From contig JBIQJD010000003.1 in the NCBI GenBank assembly GCA_044507695.1, forward strand, positions 186,001 through 250,000: DNA of 64,000 nt, in the 5' to 3' direction. Shown here in pieces: positions 8,537 through 16,306 of this stretch (positions are counted from its first letter, which is position 1; each line of letters begins with the position of its first letter). The notes under the pieces are model-generated. The model had not been told where the DNA came from. It made no database searches and was given only the letters and a program-made list of their open reading frames with translations. Made by a program: the position numbers and the translations under genes. The DNA comes from JBIQJD01 sp044507695. Lineage in GTDB: Bacteria > Bacteroidota > Ignavibacteria > Ignavibacteriales > Ignavibacteriaceae.

Positions 8537-8806
8537 CTATGAAACCAATTTTTTAGCATCTTGCATTATTGTTTTAGCCTTTGCTCTACCTTCTTTAATT
8601 AAATGACTGCCTTCTTTAATAAGTTCCTCAGCTTTTTCTTTTTTGGTTTCAATAAAATCATTTATATCATCAATTACATCTTCTGTTTTATCTGCTATTT
8701 TCTTTCTCATTTTTTTCCCGGCAACCGGTGCGTATAAAATTCCCAATGCGCCACCAATTAATCCGCCAATCAAAATTCCGGAAAGAAATCCATTGCTTCT
8801 TGTCAT
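8537..8806 (-). CDS. YtxH domain-containing stress protein
   Basis: A small (89-residue) protein with an N-terminal glycine-rich membrane segment, GFLSGILIGGLIGGALGILYAP, here residues 5-26, followed by GKKMRKKI and a long charged amphipathic helix. This is the YtxH (gas-vesicle-like) pattern, associated with general stress in Firmicutes and common in the FCB group. The biochemical function is unknown. The frame is open further upstream, but ATG 8806 is preceded by a strong GGAGGAT site (8811-8817). The leader matches that of the CsbD gene at 4666. Confidence 0.9.
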   Translation of the reverse strand: MTRSNGFLSGILIGGLIGGALGILYAPVAGKKMRKKIADKTEDVIDDINDFIETKKEKAEELIKEGSHLIKEGRAKAKTIMQDAKKLVS

Positions 8807-8891
8807 TTTTATCCTCCAAATATTATCGGTGTAGTAACATAAAATTCTAAGAATAAAATACGATATCAATAATAAGACGCAAACGGTGCTA

Positions 8892-9644
8892 TCACAAAGC
8901 AATTCTTCGTTTTGTTCCTATATCAAAAAATTTTATGAGGATTAATCCGGCAATAAATCCGCCAATGTGTGCAGCATAAGCAACGCCGCCTTCCTGTGTG
9001 CCTGCACCAAGTGCACCAATCCCGCTGAATAACTGAAATGCAAACCAAAGACCCAGCGCAACAATAGCCGGAACTTCTGTGAGGAAATAAAACATTATTA
9101 CCCTGACTCTTCTTTTGGGAAAAAGAAGTATGTATCCACCAAGCACACCTGATATTGCGCCGGATGCGCCCAGTGTTGGTACTATTGTGTTTTCATTAAA
9201 AGTAATTGTTGTATAAACATGAGCCAGTGAAGCGATCAATCCACAAAGAAGATAAAAAATAAAATATCTGAAATGTCCTATCCGGTTTTCAATGTTATCT
9301 CCAAAGATCAGCAGGAAAATCATATTCCCAAAAATGTGCGCAATTCCTCCATGCATAAAAATTGAAGTGAGCAATGTTAGATAAACCGGAATTGGTGTAG
9401 GCTGCAAACCAGGAATTGAAAACCTATCTCCGGTCAACGGATCTTCAAACGTTCTGTCATCAGTTACTATATCTTCACCGGATACAATCTCTGCCGGAAC
9501 TGCTGAATATGCGTAGGTGAATTTTTCATTCCTTCCGCATCCTTGAAAATAAACGAACACCAGAATATTTAGCGCAACAAATAAATAATTAATAACCGGT
9601 GTGATTCTCCTGTCTCTGTTGTCATCGCCAATTGGAAATAACAT
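8892..9644 (-). CDS. Rhomboid family intramembrane serine protease
   Basis: This 250-residue polytopic inner-membrane protease cleaves transmembrane segments. The catalytic serine is Ser161 in GASGAISG and the catalytic histidine is His226 in AAHIGGF. The conserved H-x4-H-x3-N of transmembrane helix 2 is present in MHGGIAHIFGNM (His98, His103, Asn107). A loop of about 45 residues (residues 37-82) after the first helix is periplasmic and contains one cysteine. The N-terminus MLFPIGDDN is typical of FCB rhomboids. The substrate is unknown. It lies upstream of the YtxH gene on the same strand. Confidence 0.95.
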   Translation of the reverse strand: MLFPIGDDNRDRRITPVINYLFVALNILVFVYFQGCGRNEKFTYAYSAVPAEIVSGEDIVTDDRTFEDPLTGDRFSIPGLQPTPIPVYLTLLTSIFMHGGIAHIFGNMIFLLIFGDNIENRIGHFRYFIFYLLCGLIASLAHVYTTITFNENTIVPTLGASGAISGVLGGYILLFPKRRVRVIMFYFLTEVPAIVALGLWFAFQLFSGIGALGAGTQEGGVAYAAHIGGFIAGLILIKFFDIGTKRRIAL

Positions 9645-9689
9645 TTGTTCCTCTTATTTGTGAAATCAATTTACTTAAAAATTGAAAAT

Positions 9690-11390
9690 TTATTGTGCGG
9701 TTGATTTTTTCCCGTTAAAGATAGGATTGAGGGCAATTGCAATGAGAATTACTGCTGCACATCCAACTACATTATACCAGAGGAAAGAAATATCTGTATA
9801 AACAAAACAATAGATTACACAAGCTTCAGCAATTATAGCTGCATAAAATGCCGATGTTCCCTTAATCCATTTAAAATAAAATGCCAGTAAAAAAATTCCG
9901 AGAATTGTTCCATAAAATAAAGAACCCAGGATATTTACTGCTTCAATTAATGACCCAAGATGATTTGCGAACTCAGCAAAAATTATTGCCAGTAGTCCCC
10001 ACAGCACTGTTGCACTTTTTGATACGAAAAGATAATGTCTTTCACTTGCATCTGATTTAAATATTCGTTTGTATACATCAACAATTGTAGTTGAAGCTAA
10101 AGAATTAATTTCAGATGAAGTTGATGACATGGACGCTGAAAAAATTGCTGCCAGCACAAGTCCAACCAATCCCGCCGGCAGAAAATTTAATACAAATGTT
10201 AAGAAAATATAATTCGTATCATTTGTATTTGCAGATGGATCATTCTGTTGAATCAGCTCAACGGCTTCAGTTCTTAAATCCGAAATCTTATTTCCTGAAA
10301 TATCAATTTCATTCTGCAAAGCTTCTGCAGTTTGCGGTGAACCGGAATTTAATTCTTCAGATAATTTAAATAGATGTTTTTTCCTTTTTTCAAAAGTTGA
10401 GTAGTATTCTTCTTCCAGGATTCTATATTCTGCGGAGTATTCACTGCTTTTAATTTTCTCTGCTTCAACGGGATTAAAAAATAATGGCGGCGCAACAAAT
10501 TGATAAAACACAAACAATATTGCGCCAATAAACAGGATACAAAACTGCATTGGTATTTTTACAATTCCATTAACCAGCAAAGCAATTCTGCTCTGTGCAA
10601 CAGATTCTCCTGTTAAATATCTCTGCACCTGAGATTGGTCCGTTCCGAAGTAAGATAACTGCAGAAATAATCCACCAAGAATTCCGGACCAGAAACTGTA
10701 ACGGTTATCCAGGTCGAAAGAAAAATCTATTGCATTAAGTTTACCGAGCTTGCCGGCAATCTTAACTGAATCCATGAATGAAATATTTTCAGGGAGAAGG
10801 AGAATCATAACAGCAAATGCCGCAGCCATTCCAACAAAAATAATTATCATTTGATGGAATTGAGTCCAGTTAACAGCACGTGAACCGCCGTAGGCTGTGT
10901 AGATGATTACAAGGCCGCCCATGATAAAATTTGTTATGTAAAGATTCCATCCCAGAAGAACTGAAAGAATTATTGAAGGAGCGTAGATTGTTAAGCCCGC
11001 AGCCAACCCTCGCTGAATTAAAAATAAGATTGCAGCAAGTGCTCTCGTTTTCAAATCAAACCTTGATTCAAGAAATTCATACGCAGTGTAAACTTTTAAT
11101 TTATGATAAAGCGGAACAGCAGTTATGGAAATGATTATCATTGCAAGCGGAAGGCCAAGGTAAAATTGAACGAATCTCATTCCATCAACGTATGCCTGAC
11201 CAGGTGTGGAGATAAAAGTAATTGCACTTGCCTGAGTTGCCATGATAGAAAGAGCAATTGTGTACCACTTCATATCATAGTTGGAAAGGATGTAGCCTTT
11301 CATATCCTTGCTGCCCCGTCCTTTCCAAACGCCGTAAATAACTATTGAGATCAGTGTTCCGGCTAATACAACCCAGTCAAGTGTTCTCAT
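9690..11390 (-). CDS. Sodium:solute symporter (SSS family) with a hydrophilic insert
   Basis: A 566-residue sodium-coupled inner-membrane symporter with about 13 transmembrane segments. It contains the SSS block RAVNWTQFHQM (residues 171-181), LQLSYFGTDQSQVQRYLT (244-261) and the Na2-site serine/threonine cluster SASMSSTSSEINS (418-430). Between the helices ending near residue 300 and restarting near 393 lies a hydrophilic, partly coiled-coil insert of about 90 residues (EEEYYSTFEKRKKHLFKLSEEL and following). The substrate is not predictable; sugar, sialic acid or proline-like solutes are all carried by the family. The start overlaps the stop of a 67-residue membrane peptide by ATGA, suggesting a two-component system. 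Confidence 0.92.
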   Translation of the reverse strand: MRTLDWVVLAGTLISIVIYGVWKGRGSKDMKGYILSNYDMKWYTIALSIMATQASAITFISTPGQAYVDGMRFVQFYLGLPLAMIIISITAVPLYHKLKVYTAYEFLESRFDLKTRALAAILFLIQRGLAAGLTIYAPSIILSVLLGWNLYITNFIMGGLVIIYTAYGGSRAVNWTQFHQMIIIFVGMAAAFAVMILLLPENISFMDSVKIAGKLGKLNAIDFSFDLDNRYSFWSGILGGLFLQLSYFGTDQSQVQRYLTGESVAQSRIALLVNGIVKIPMQFCILFIGAILFVFYQFVAPPLFFNPVEAEKIKSSEYSAEYRILEEEYYSTFEKRKKHLFKLSEELNSGSPQTAEALQNEIDISGNKISDLRTEAVELIQQNDPSANTNDTNYIFLTFVLNFLPAGLVGLVLAAIFSASMSSTSSEINSLASTTIVDVYKRIFKSDASERHYLFVSKSATVLWGLLAIIFAEFANHLGSLIEAVNILGSLFYGTILGIFLLAFYFKWIKGTSAFYAAIIAEACVIYCFVYTDISFLWYNVVGCAAVILIAIALNPIFNGKKSTAQ

Positions 11391-11590
11391 TCAAAAACTT
11401 TTGTGAAAATGTAAAATAGAATAATTAGGAAGATCAGATTCCCCAGAACAAGTAAGTACCAGCCGTTCCATGTTTTGAAGAGCGGCGGTTTCTCTTCTAT
11501 TTGTTCCTCAGTAGAAAAGTTATTGTTCTCGTATTGATTTTTTTCGTTTGAATAAAATAAAGTTAAATAAATAATTGTATTAAGTTCCAC
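11387..11590 (-). CDS. Small single-pass membrane protein coupled to the SSS symporter
   Basis: A 67-residue protein with a polar, acidic N-terminal half (EEQIEEKPPLFKTW) and a C-terminal membrane helix of about 22 residues (WYLLVLGNLIFLIILFYIFT). It overlaps the symporter start by four bases (ATGA), so it is almost certainly translated and coupled to it. Small accessory subunits such as YhdT/DUF997 or DUF3311 next to SSS symporters are known, but I do not see clear similarity to either. The start is uncertain: GTG at 11590 has no ribosome-binding site, and an internal start nearer EEQIEE is possible. Confidence 0.7.
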   Translation of the reverse strand: MELNTIIYLTLFYSNEKNQYENNNFSTEEQIEEKPPLFKTWNGWYLLVLGNLIFLIILFYIFTKVFE

Positions 11591-11659
11591 TAAATAATTT
11601 TATGCCATAATATTCGCATCTTAATATTTCTTTTTATGAAGTTTTAAAGTTCCGTTTTA

Positions 11660-11690
11660 ACCTCGCTTTCGTAGGAATGGCGACCATTCA
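11660..11690. repeat. Possible degenerate dispersed-palindrome half
   Basis: In the 265-base gene-free stretch 11591-11855 the only structured text is CGCTTTCGTAGGAATGGCGA. It resembles one arm of the widespread GCTTTTGCAGGAAT-type palindrome seen intact at 34914-34951. No partner arm is present. The rest of the stretch is AT-rich, and I see no RNA gene in it. Confidence 0.25.
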
Positions 11691-11855
11691 AAATTTTTAG
11701 TCAACTCGTTATTTAAAAGACATTTAATTTCAATTTATCAGAATATTTTTATTGCTATTCTATTTTTTTAAGGATAGTTTAAAACAAACAAAAAGGATTA
11801 AAGGGAACAGGGGCTGATCTTCTCTTCAATAATAATATTCCTCACTACAGAAGAA

Positions 11856-12986
11856 ATGATTAATTATTCTTTACATTTTCTAAATATCAAAAAAATAATT
11901 TTTTGTAATTTCTTGTTGATAATATTATTATTAAATAGCTGTAATGATAACACCGTTGACGTAAAGCCAATAAAATCTCTTTTTGAGTATACATGGACAT
12001 CAGATACATTATATCTCGAAGGAAGTCTTCAAATAGTATTAACATCTTTGTGGGGCAGTTCAGATAAGGACTTATACATAGTAGGATCCTCAGCCTCGTC
12101 AAAGGGTGTAATGTGGCACTACGATGGACTTAAATGGCTAAATGTTAAATTAAATTTTGTCGAAGGGGGACCGATAAAAGGTCCCTTCGATTTGTATCAA
12201 ATAATTGGATTTTCTTCTACCAATATTTGGGCAGTTGGTGCAACTTTAAGAGACAATCCCAATCCGCCGCCTGATATATTGGGTTCAAGTCTTATTATTC
12301 ACTTTGATGGCGCACAGTGGAACACGATTGAACATCAAAACGGCGATCGGCTTATTAATGTAGCTGGTGTTAATAATAACTTATGGGCGGGTGGTGATGG
12401 AGTGACAATGTTTCACTTTAATGGGACCATCTGGGAGAGAGATTCCGTAGGTTTTAATAATGATACAATGTCCATAAAAGATCGAAAGAATTTTGTAATT
12501 CACGGAGTTGGAACAGACGGCATAAACACTCTTGCTTTAGGTACTTACTACAATGAAAATATACCGCAAAGAATTTATTACTTCTTTAGGAAATATGATA
12601 ATTGGGTAGTTGCTGACAGTTTTATATATAAGTATAGATTTGATGATGAAATAAAATGGGGACCTAATCTCTATATAACACAAAGCGGCAAAGTATATTC
12701 TTATGGAATGGGCGGTGTCTTTACCTGGGACGGGAATTCATGGGAAAGAATATTCAGATATGATGATATCTGGAATATCTTTGTTAAAGAAAATGGTGAA
12801 ATGTTCGTAATGATAGGCGGCGGGAAAGTATTCTATTATGATGGCGTTAACTGGAAAGAAATAGATGCGTTAAATAATCCGGATATAATTTACACCTGCG
12901 CCTGGGCAACGGAAGATGAAGCGTTTATAGCCGGAATAACCACAGGCGGTTTTCCGCAGAAGACGGTTATATTTCATGGGAAGTAG
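11856..12986 (+). CDS. Lipoprotein with six propeller-like W-x-YDG-W repeats
   Basis: This 376-residue predicted lipoprotein has an N-terminal hydrophobic stretch (residues 13-26) followed by the lipobox LNSC (Cys29). Six related units follow, each with a strand pair ending in F/Y-(D/N)-G-x-x-W: MWHYDGLKWL, IIHFDGAQWN, MFHFNGTIWE, VFTWDGNSWE, VFYYDGVNWK and a last partial unit, VIFHGK. This predicts a six-bladed beta-propeller on the outer surface. No enzymatic residues and no T9SS sorting domain are seen. The gene stands alone, flanked by AT-rich spacers, and its base composition looks slightly more AT-rich than its neighbours. The function is unknown. Confidence 0.75.
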   Translation: MINYSLHFLNIKKIIFCNFLLIILLLNSCNDNTVDVKPIKSLFEYTWTSDTLYLEGSLQIVLTSLWGSSDKDLYIVGSSASSKGVMWHYDGLKWLNVKLNFVEGGPIKGPFDLYQIIGFSSTNIWAVGATLRDNPNPPPDILGSSLIIHFDGAQWNTIEHQNGDRLINVAGVNNNLWAGGDGVTMFHFNGTIWERDSVGFNNDTMSIKDRKNFVIHGVGTDGINTLALGTYYNENIPQRIYYFFRKYDNWVVADSFIYKYRFDDEIKWGPNLYITQSGKVYSYGMGGVFTWDGNSWERIFRYDDIWNIFVKENGEMFVMIGGGKVFYYDGVNWKEIDALNNPDIIYTCAWATEDEAFIAGITTGGFPQKTVIFHGK

Positions 12987-13219
12987 CACCTTGAATTAAA
13001 ATTTAACAAGTGATTTTATTGAGCGAGTATCTTTATTTAAAGTTGATATTATAAATATAAAATCTAATTTCTTTCATACTTGCAAATCAACAAATTCCGC
13101 TTTTAATGATGTCCCGAATTTCGGCTCCAATCCTATAAAGAATAGTAGGGAAATATATTAAAACCCATAATCATAAAAATTCTTATATTTCATCCGCACA
13201 ACTGAGACTCATTGGAAAA

Positions 13220-14032
13220 ATGCTTAAACTAAACGATATTAAAATTGGCGGCAATAATCCCTTTGTATTAATTGCCGGGCCATGTGTTGTTGAGAGTGAA
13301 AGTTTAATTTTCTCAACTGCACAAGCCATTCATCAAATTACAACTGAGTTAAACATTCCTTTCATATTCAAATCGAGTTACAGAAAAGCCAACCGGACAA
13401 GCCTGAAATCTTTTACAGGATTGGGTGATTTAGAAGGATTGAAATTACTATCAGAAGTAAAAAAGAAATTTAATCTACATATACTAACGGATATTCACAG
13501 TGTTGAAGATGCGAAAACGGCTTCACAATATGTTGATGTCCTTCAGATTCCTGCATTTCTTTGCAGGCAGACAGATTTGCTTATTGCCGCGGGTGAAACC
13601 GGAAAATTTGTAAATATTAAAAAAGGACAGTTCCTTGCACCGGAAGATATGAAACATGCAGCCGAAAAAGTTGCATCAACAGGAAATAAAAATATTTTAC
13701 TTACTGAACGCGGAACCACCTTTGGTTATCACAATCTTGTAGTTGATATGCGCTCGCTTTTCATCATGCGTGAAATTGGTTATCCGGTTGTGATGGATGC
13801 AACGCACTCTGTGCAGCTTCCCGGTAAAGGTGATGTAACAGGCGGCCAGCCAAAATTTATTGAGCCGCTTGCATGTGCTGCCGCAGCGGTTGGAATTGAT
13901 GCACTGTTTCTTGAAGTTCATCCCGATCCGCCGAATGCATTAAGCGATGCATCAAGCCAGTTTCCATTAAACAAACTGAAGGATCTTCTTGTTAAACTTC
14001 AAAAGATAGATAAGCTTATAAAAAATTATTAG
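13220..14032 (+). CDS. kdsA: 3-deoxy-8-phosphooctulonate (KDO-8-phosphate) synthase
   Basis: This cytoplasmic aldolase (270 residues) condenses phosphoenolpyruvate with arabinose-5-phosphate to KDO-8-phosphate, the first committed step of KDO synthesis for LPS. Diagnostic blocks are LIAGPCVVES (residues 17-26), FKSSYRKANRTS (49-60, PEP/A5P binding), DVLQIPAFLCRQTDLL and the final LEVHPDPPNALSDA. The CVVES cysteine of the metal-dependent subclass and the His of EVHPDPP are present. It opens an operon with an unknown gene, kdsD and the lptC-lptA-lptB set. No strong ribosome-binding site precedes the ATG. Confidence 0.97.
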   Translation: MLKLNDIKIGGNNPFVLIAGPCVVESESLIFSTAQAIHQITTELNIPFIFKSSYRKANRTSLKSFTGLGDLEGLKLLSEVKKKFNLHILTDIHSVEDAKTASQYVDVLQIPAFLCRQTDLLIAAGETGKFVNIKKGQFLAPEDMKHAAEKVASTGNKNILLTERGTTFGYHNLVVDMRSLFIMREIGYPVVMDATHSVQLPGKGDVTGGQPKFIEPLACAAAAVGIDALFLEVHPDPPNALSDASSQFPLNKLKDLLVKLQKIDKLIKNY

Positions 14033-14036
14033 AATT

Positions 14037-14774
14037 TTGGAAAATATTTTCCCGCGTAAATTAACTGAGTTAGAAAAGAATTTATTGTTTTCAATTCTCC
14101 CTGAAAACAAATCGGGATATAATGCTTACCGGAAAAAAATTGAAAATCTTTTTGTAATTGGAAAAGGAAGATTTGGTGAAACAAATCTGATTCTTGGTAA
14201 AGAAGGAAATGTACCTGATTTTACAATCCCATCTCCACCTGTATTTGCAATTGGTTTTGTATACTATGAAAATAACAAAGCCGATATTATTATCAACGAG
14301 CAGATTGATGATGAGATTGAATTTGATATTTTCTTCAGCAATGCTTTAAATGAAAATCTGCGTGAAATAAAAAGATGGAGTTATTCTGAATGGATTCCCG
14401 GATATAATGCGCCGGGTGATAATAGCAGCGTTCGTGAAGTTGAAATAATTAAGAATGAGTTTTTACTTGCAATTGCTCCCGGCCATAAAAAACTTTGGCT
14501 TCATTCTTATAAAAACGGAATAAACCTTCTTCTTCCCGTAACTAATTTTTATAATTATCTGATGCTTGTAAAAAATATCCGTTCTGCGGAAATTGTATTT
14601 AAACCGGATCGTCTTTTTTCAGAATTAAATTCTTTTAAAGATGATGAATTGATAAAAGCATTTACTGCTTACAATAAATATTTCAGGCATGTTAATTTGA
14701 ATTTTGATGAACCAGCACAAAACACACATAAGAAAAAATCAAAAAAATTATTTGATCTTTTTAAAAGAGGATAA
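14037..14774 (+). CDS. Unknown protein inside the KDO/LPS operon
   Basis: I do not recognise this 245-residue protein. It has no signal peptide or membrane segment, is mixed alpha/beta in appearance, and has a basic C-terminus (THKKKSKKLFDLFKRG). Notable segments are VIGKGRFGETNLILG near residue 40, PSPPVFAIGFVYYENNKADI near 63 and IAPGHKKLWLHSY near 142. It starts at a TTG only 4 bases after the kdsA stop and ends directly before the kdsD ATG, so it is a true operon member. Position suggests a role in LPS synthesis or KDO supply, but this is guilt by association. It could also be an assembly or regulatory factor. Confidence 0.85.
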   Translation: MENIFPRKLTELEKNLLFSILPENKSGYNAYRKKIENLFVIGKGRFGETNLILGKEGNVPDFTIPSPPVFAIGFVYYENNKADIIINEQIDDEIEFDIFFSNALNENLREIKRWSYSEWIPGYNAPGDNSSVREVEIIKNEFLLAIAPGHKKLWLHSYKNGINLLLPVTNFYNYLMLVKNIRSAEIVFKPDRLFSELNSFKDDELIKAFTAYNKYFRHVNLNFDEPAQNTHKKKSKKLFDLFKRG

Positions 14775-15752
14775 ATGAATAACAGTGAAATTATATCAAA
14801 AGGCAAAGAAGTAATTCGTATTGAATCAGAAGCTGTTGCAAATCTTAAGAACAGCATTAATGATGAATTTGTACGGGCAGTTGATACAATGTACAATTGC
14901 CGCGGCAGGGTTGTGTTAACAGGAATGGGGAAATCCGGTTTAATTGCAAAAAAGATTGTAGCCACTTTAAACTCAACTGGTACTGCTGCAATATATCTAC
15001 ATCCCACAGATGCACTTCACGGAGATCTTGGAATGGTGCGTGGTGAAGATGTTGTAATTATGATTTCAAAAAGCGGTAATACTGAAGAAGTGTTGAATCT
15101 TCTTCCAATGCTAAAACGAATGAAGGTAGCATTGATTGCAATGTGCGGAGACAGCCGTTCAAGATTGGCAGAGGAGTGTGATATATTTCTGAACATTTCT
15201 GTTAAAGAAGAAGCCTGTCCGCATGATCTTGCACCAACTGCTTCCACAACCGCCACACTTGCAATGGGCGATGCTTTATCTGTTGCTCTTCTTCAGAAAA
15301 GAAATTTCACTGCTGAGGATTTTGCATATCTGCATCCCGGCGGAAGCCTTGGTAAAAGGCTTTCACTTGAGATTAAAGAAGTGATGATAAAAGGTGATAA
15401 AATTCCAATTGTTGATGAAAATACTTTTTTAAAAGATGTTATAATTGAAATTACATCTAAACGCCTTGGTACAACCTGTGTTGTAAATGAGAATGGAATG
15501 TTAACCGGAATAATTACAGATGGTGATTTGAGAAGACTTCTTGAAAAAACTCTTGATATAAAAGATTTAAAAGCAAAAGATATAATGACAAGAAATCCAA
15601 AAGTATCTAAAGCAAATTTTCTTGCCTCATTTGCGCTTCAGCAGATGGAGAATTATAAAATTATGGTTCTTGTTATTATTGATGATGATAATAAACCGGT
15701 TGGAATTGTTCATCTGCATGATTTAATAAATCTCGGATTAAGGCAAAGATGA
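14775..15752 (+). CDS. kdsD: Arabinose-5-phosphate isomerase (KdsD/KpsF/GutQ family)
   Basis: A 325-residue cytoplasmic isomerase that converts ribulose-5-phosphate to arabinose-5-phosphate, the KdsA substrate. The N-terminal SIS sugar-isomerase domain (about residues 30-180) shows VVLTGMGKSGLIAKK, the catalytic-site stretch TDALHGDLGMV and ISKSGNTEE, then TASTTATLAMGDAL. FAYLHPGGSLGKRL links to two CBS domains (about 205-260 and 270-325) that probably sense nucleotides or pathway product. It begins at the base after the preceding stop and overlaps lptC by four bases. Confidence 0.96.
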   Translation: MNNSEIISKGKEVIRIESEAVANLKNSINDEFVRAVDTMYNCRGRVVLTGMGKSGLIAKKIVATLNSTGTAAIYLHPTDALHGDLGMVRGEDVVIMISKSGNTEEVLNLLPMLKRMKVALIAMCGDSRSRLAEECDIFLNISVKEEACPHDLAPTASTTATLAMGDALSVALLQKRNFTAEDFAYLHPGGSLGKRLSLEIKEVMIKGDKIPIVDENTFLKDVIIEITSKRLGTTCVVNENGMLTGIITDGDLRRLLEKTLDIKDLKAKDIMTRNPKVSKANFLASFALQQMENYKIMVLVIIDDDNKPVGIVHLHDLINLGLRQR

Positions 15753-16306
15753 AAAACCTTTTTCTGCTGATGCTTCTTTCTGTTCTTTTTTCTTCTTGTG
15801 AAAGTGAACGCGTTAAACCAGCGGTTGATAAAAGTTTGAATGTACAGGAACTTCCCGCGCAGGAAAGCTGGAACTCCACCGTATTCTTTACTGATTCAGG
15901 AAAAACAAAAGCAATTTTGGAAACAGGGCATCTCCGTGTTTTTGAACAATCACGAGAAACATTGCTTGATAGTAATATTCGTGTTGATTTTTATAATGAA
16001 GATGAAATTAAAACTACAACATTAACTGCTCTCCGCGGAAGGGTGGATGATGCAACAAGAGATCTTTATGCAATAGACAGCGTGGTTGCAGTGAATGACA
16101 GCGGTTTAACTTTAACAACCGATGAGTTGATGTGGAGAAACAGCGATAGAAAAATTGTCTCGGATAAGTTTGTAACAATCATAACACCAAAAGAAAAAAT
16201 TCAAGGGTATGGTTTTGAATCAGATCAGGGATTGAAAAATTATGTTATTTATAATATTACGTATGTTACAAGGAATGAATCTGTGAAAGATTCCGTTAAG
16301 AAATGA
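15749..16306 (+). CDS. lptC: LPS export ABC transporter periplasmic protein LptC
   Basis: This 185-residue membrane-attached periplasmic subunit accepts LPS from the LptBFG extractor and passes it to LptA. The N-terminus is a lipoprotein signal with cysteine at residue 17 (LFSSC), a lipid-anchored variant common in the FCB group instead of the enterobacterial membrane helix. The beta-jellyroll region includes TDSGKTKAILETGHLRV and LTALRGRVDDATRDLYAIDSV, with the repeated short strands of the LptC/OstA fold. The start overlaps kdsD (ATGA) and the stop overlaps the OstA-like gene (ATGA), so the three are translationally coupled. Confidence 0.9.
   Translation: MKNLFLLMLLSVLFSSCESERVKPAVDKSLNVQELPAQESWNSTVFFTDSGKTKAILETGHLRVFEQSRETLLDSNIRVDFYNEDEIKTTTLTALRGRVDDATRDLYAIDSVVAVNDSGLTLTTDELMWRNSDRKIVSDKFVTIITPKEKIQGYGFESDQGLKNYVIYNITYVTRNESVKDSVKK

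Noticed and set aside
13075..13150. Possible tRNA fragment (TTCGGCTCCAATCC) before kdsA
   Set aside because: No cloverleaf or acceptor stem can be formed around it.
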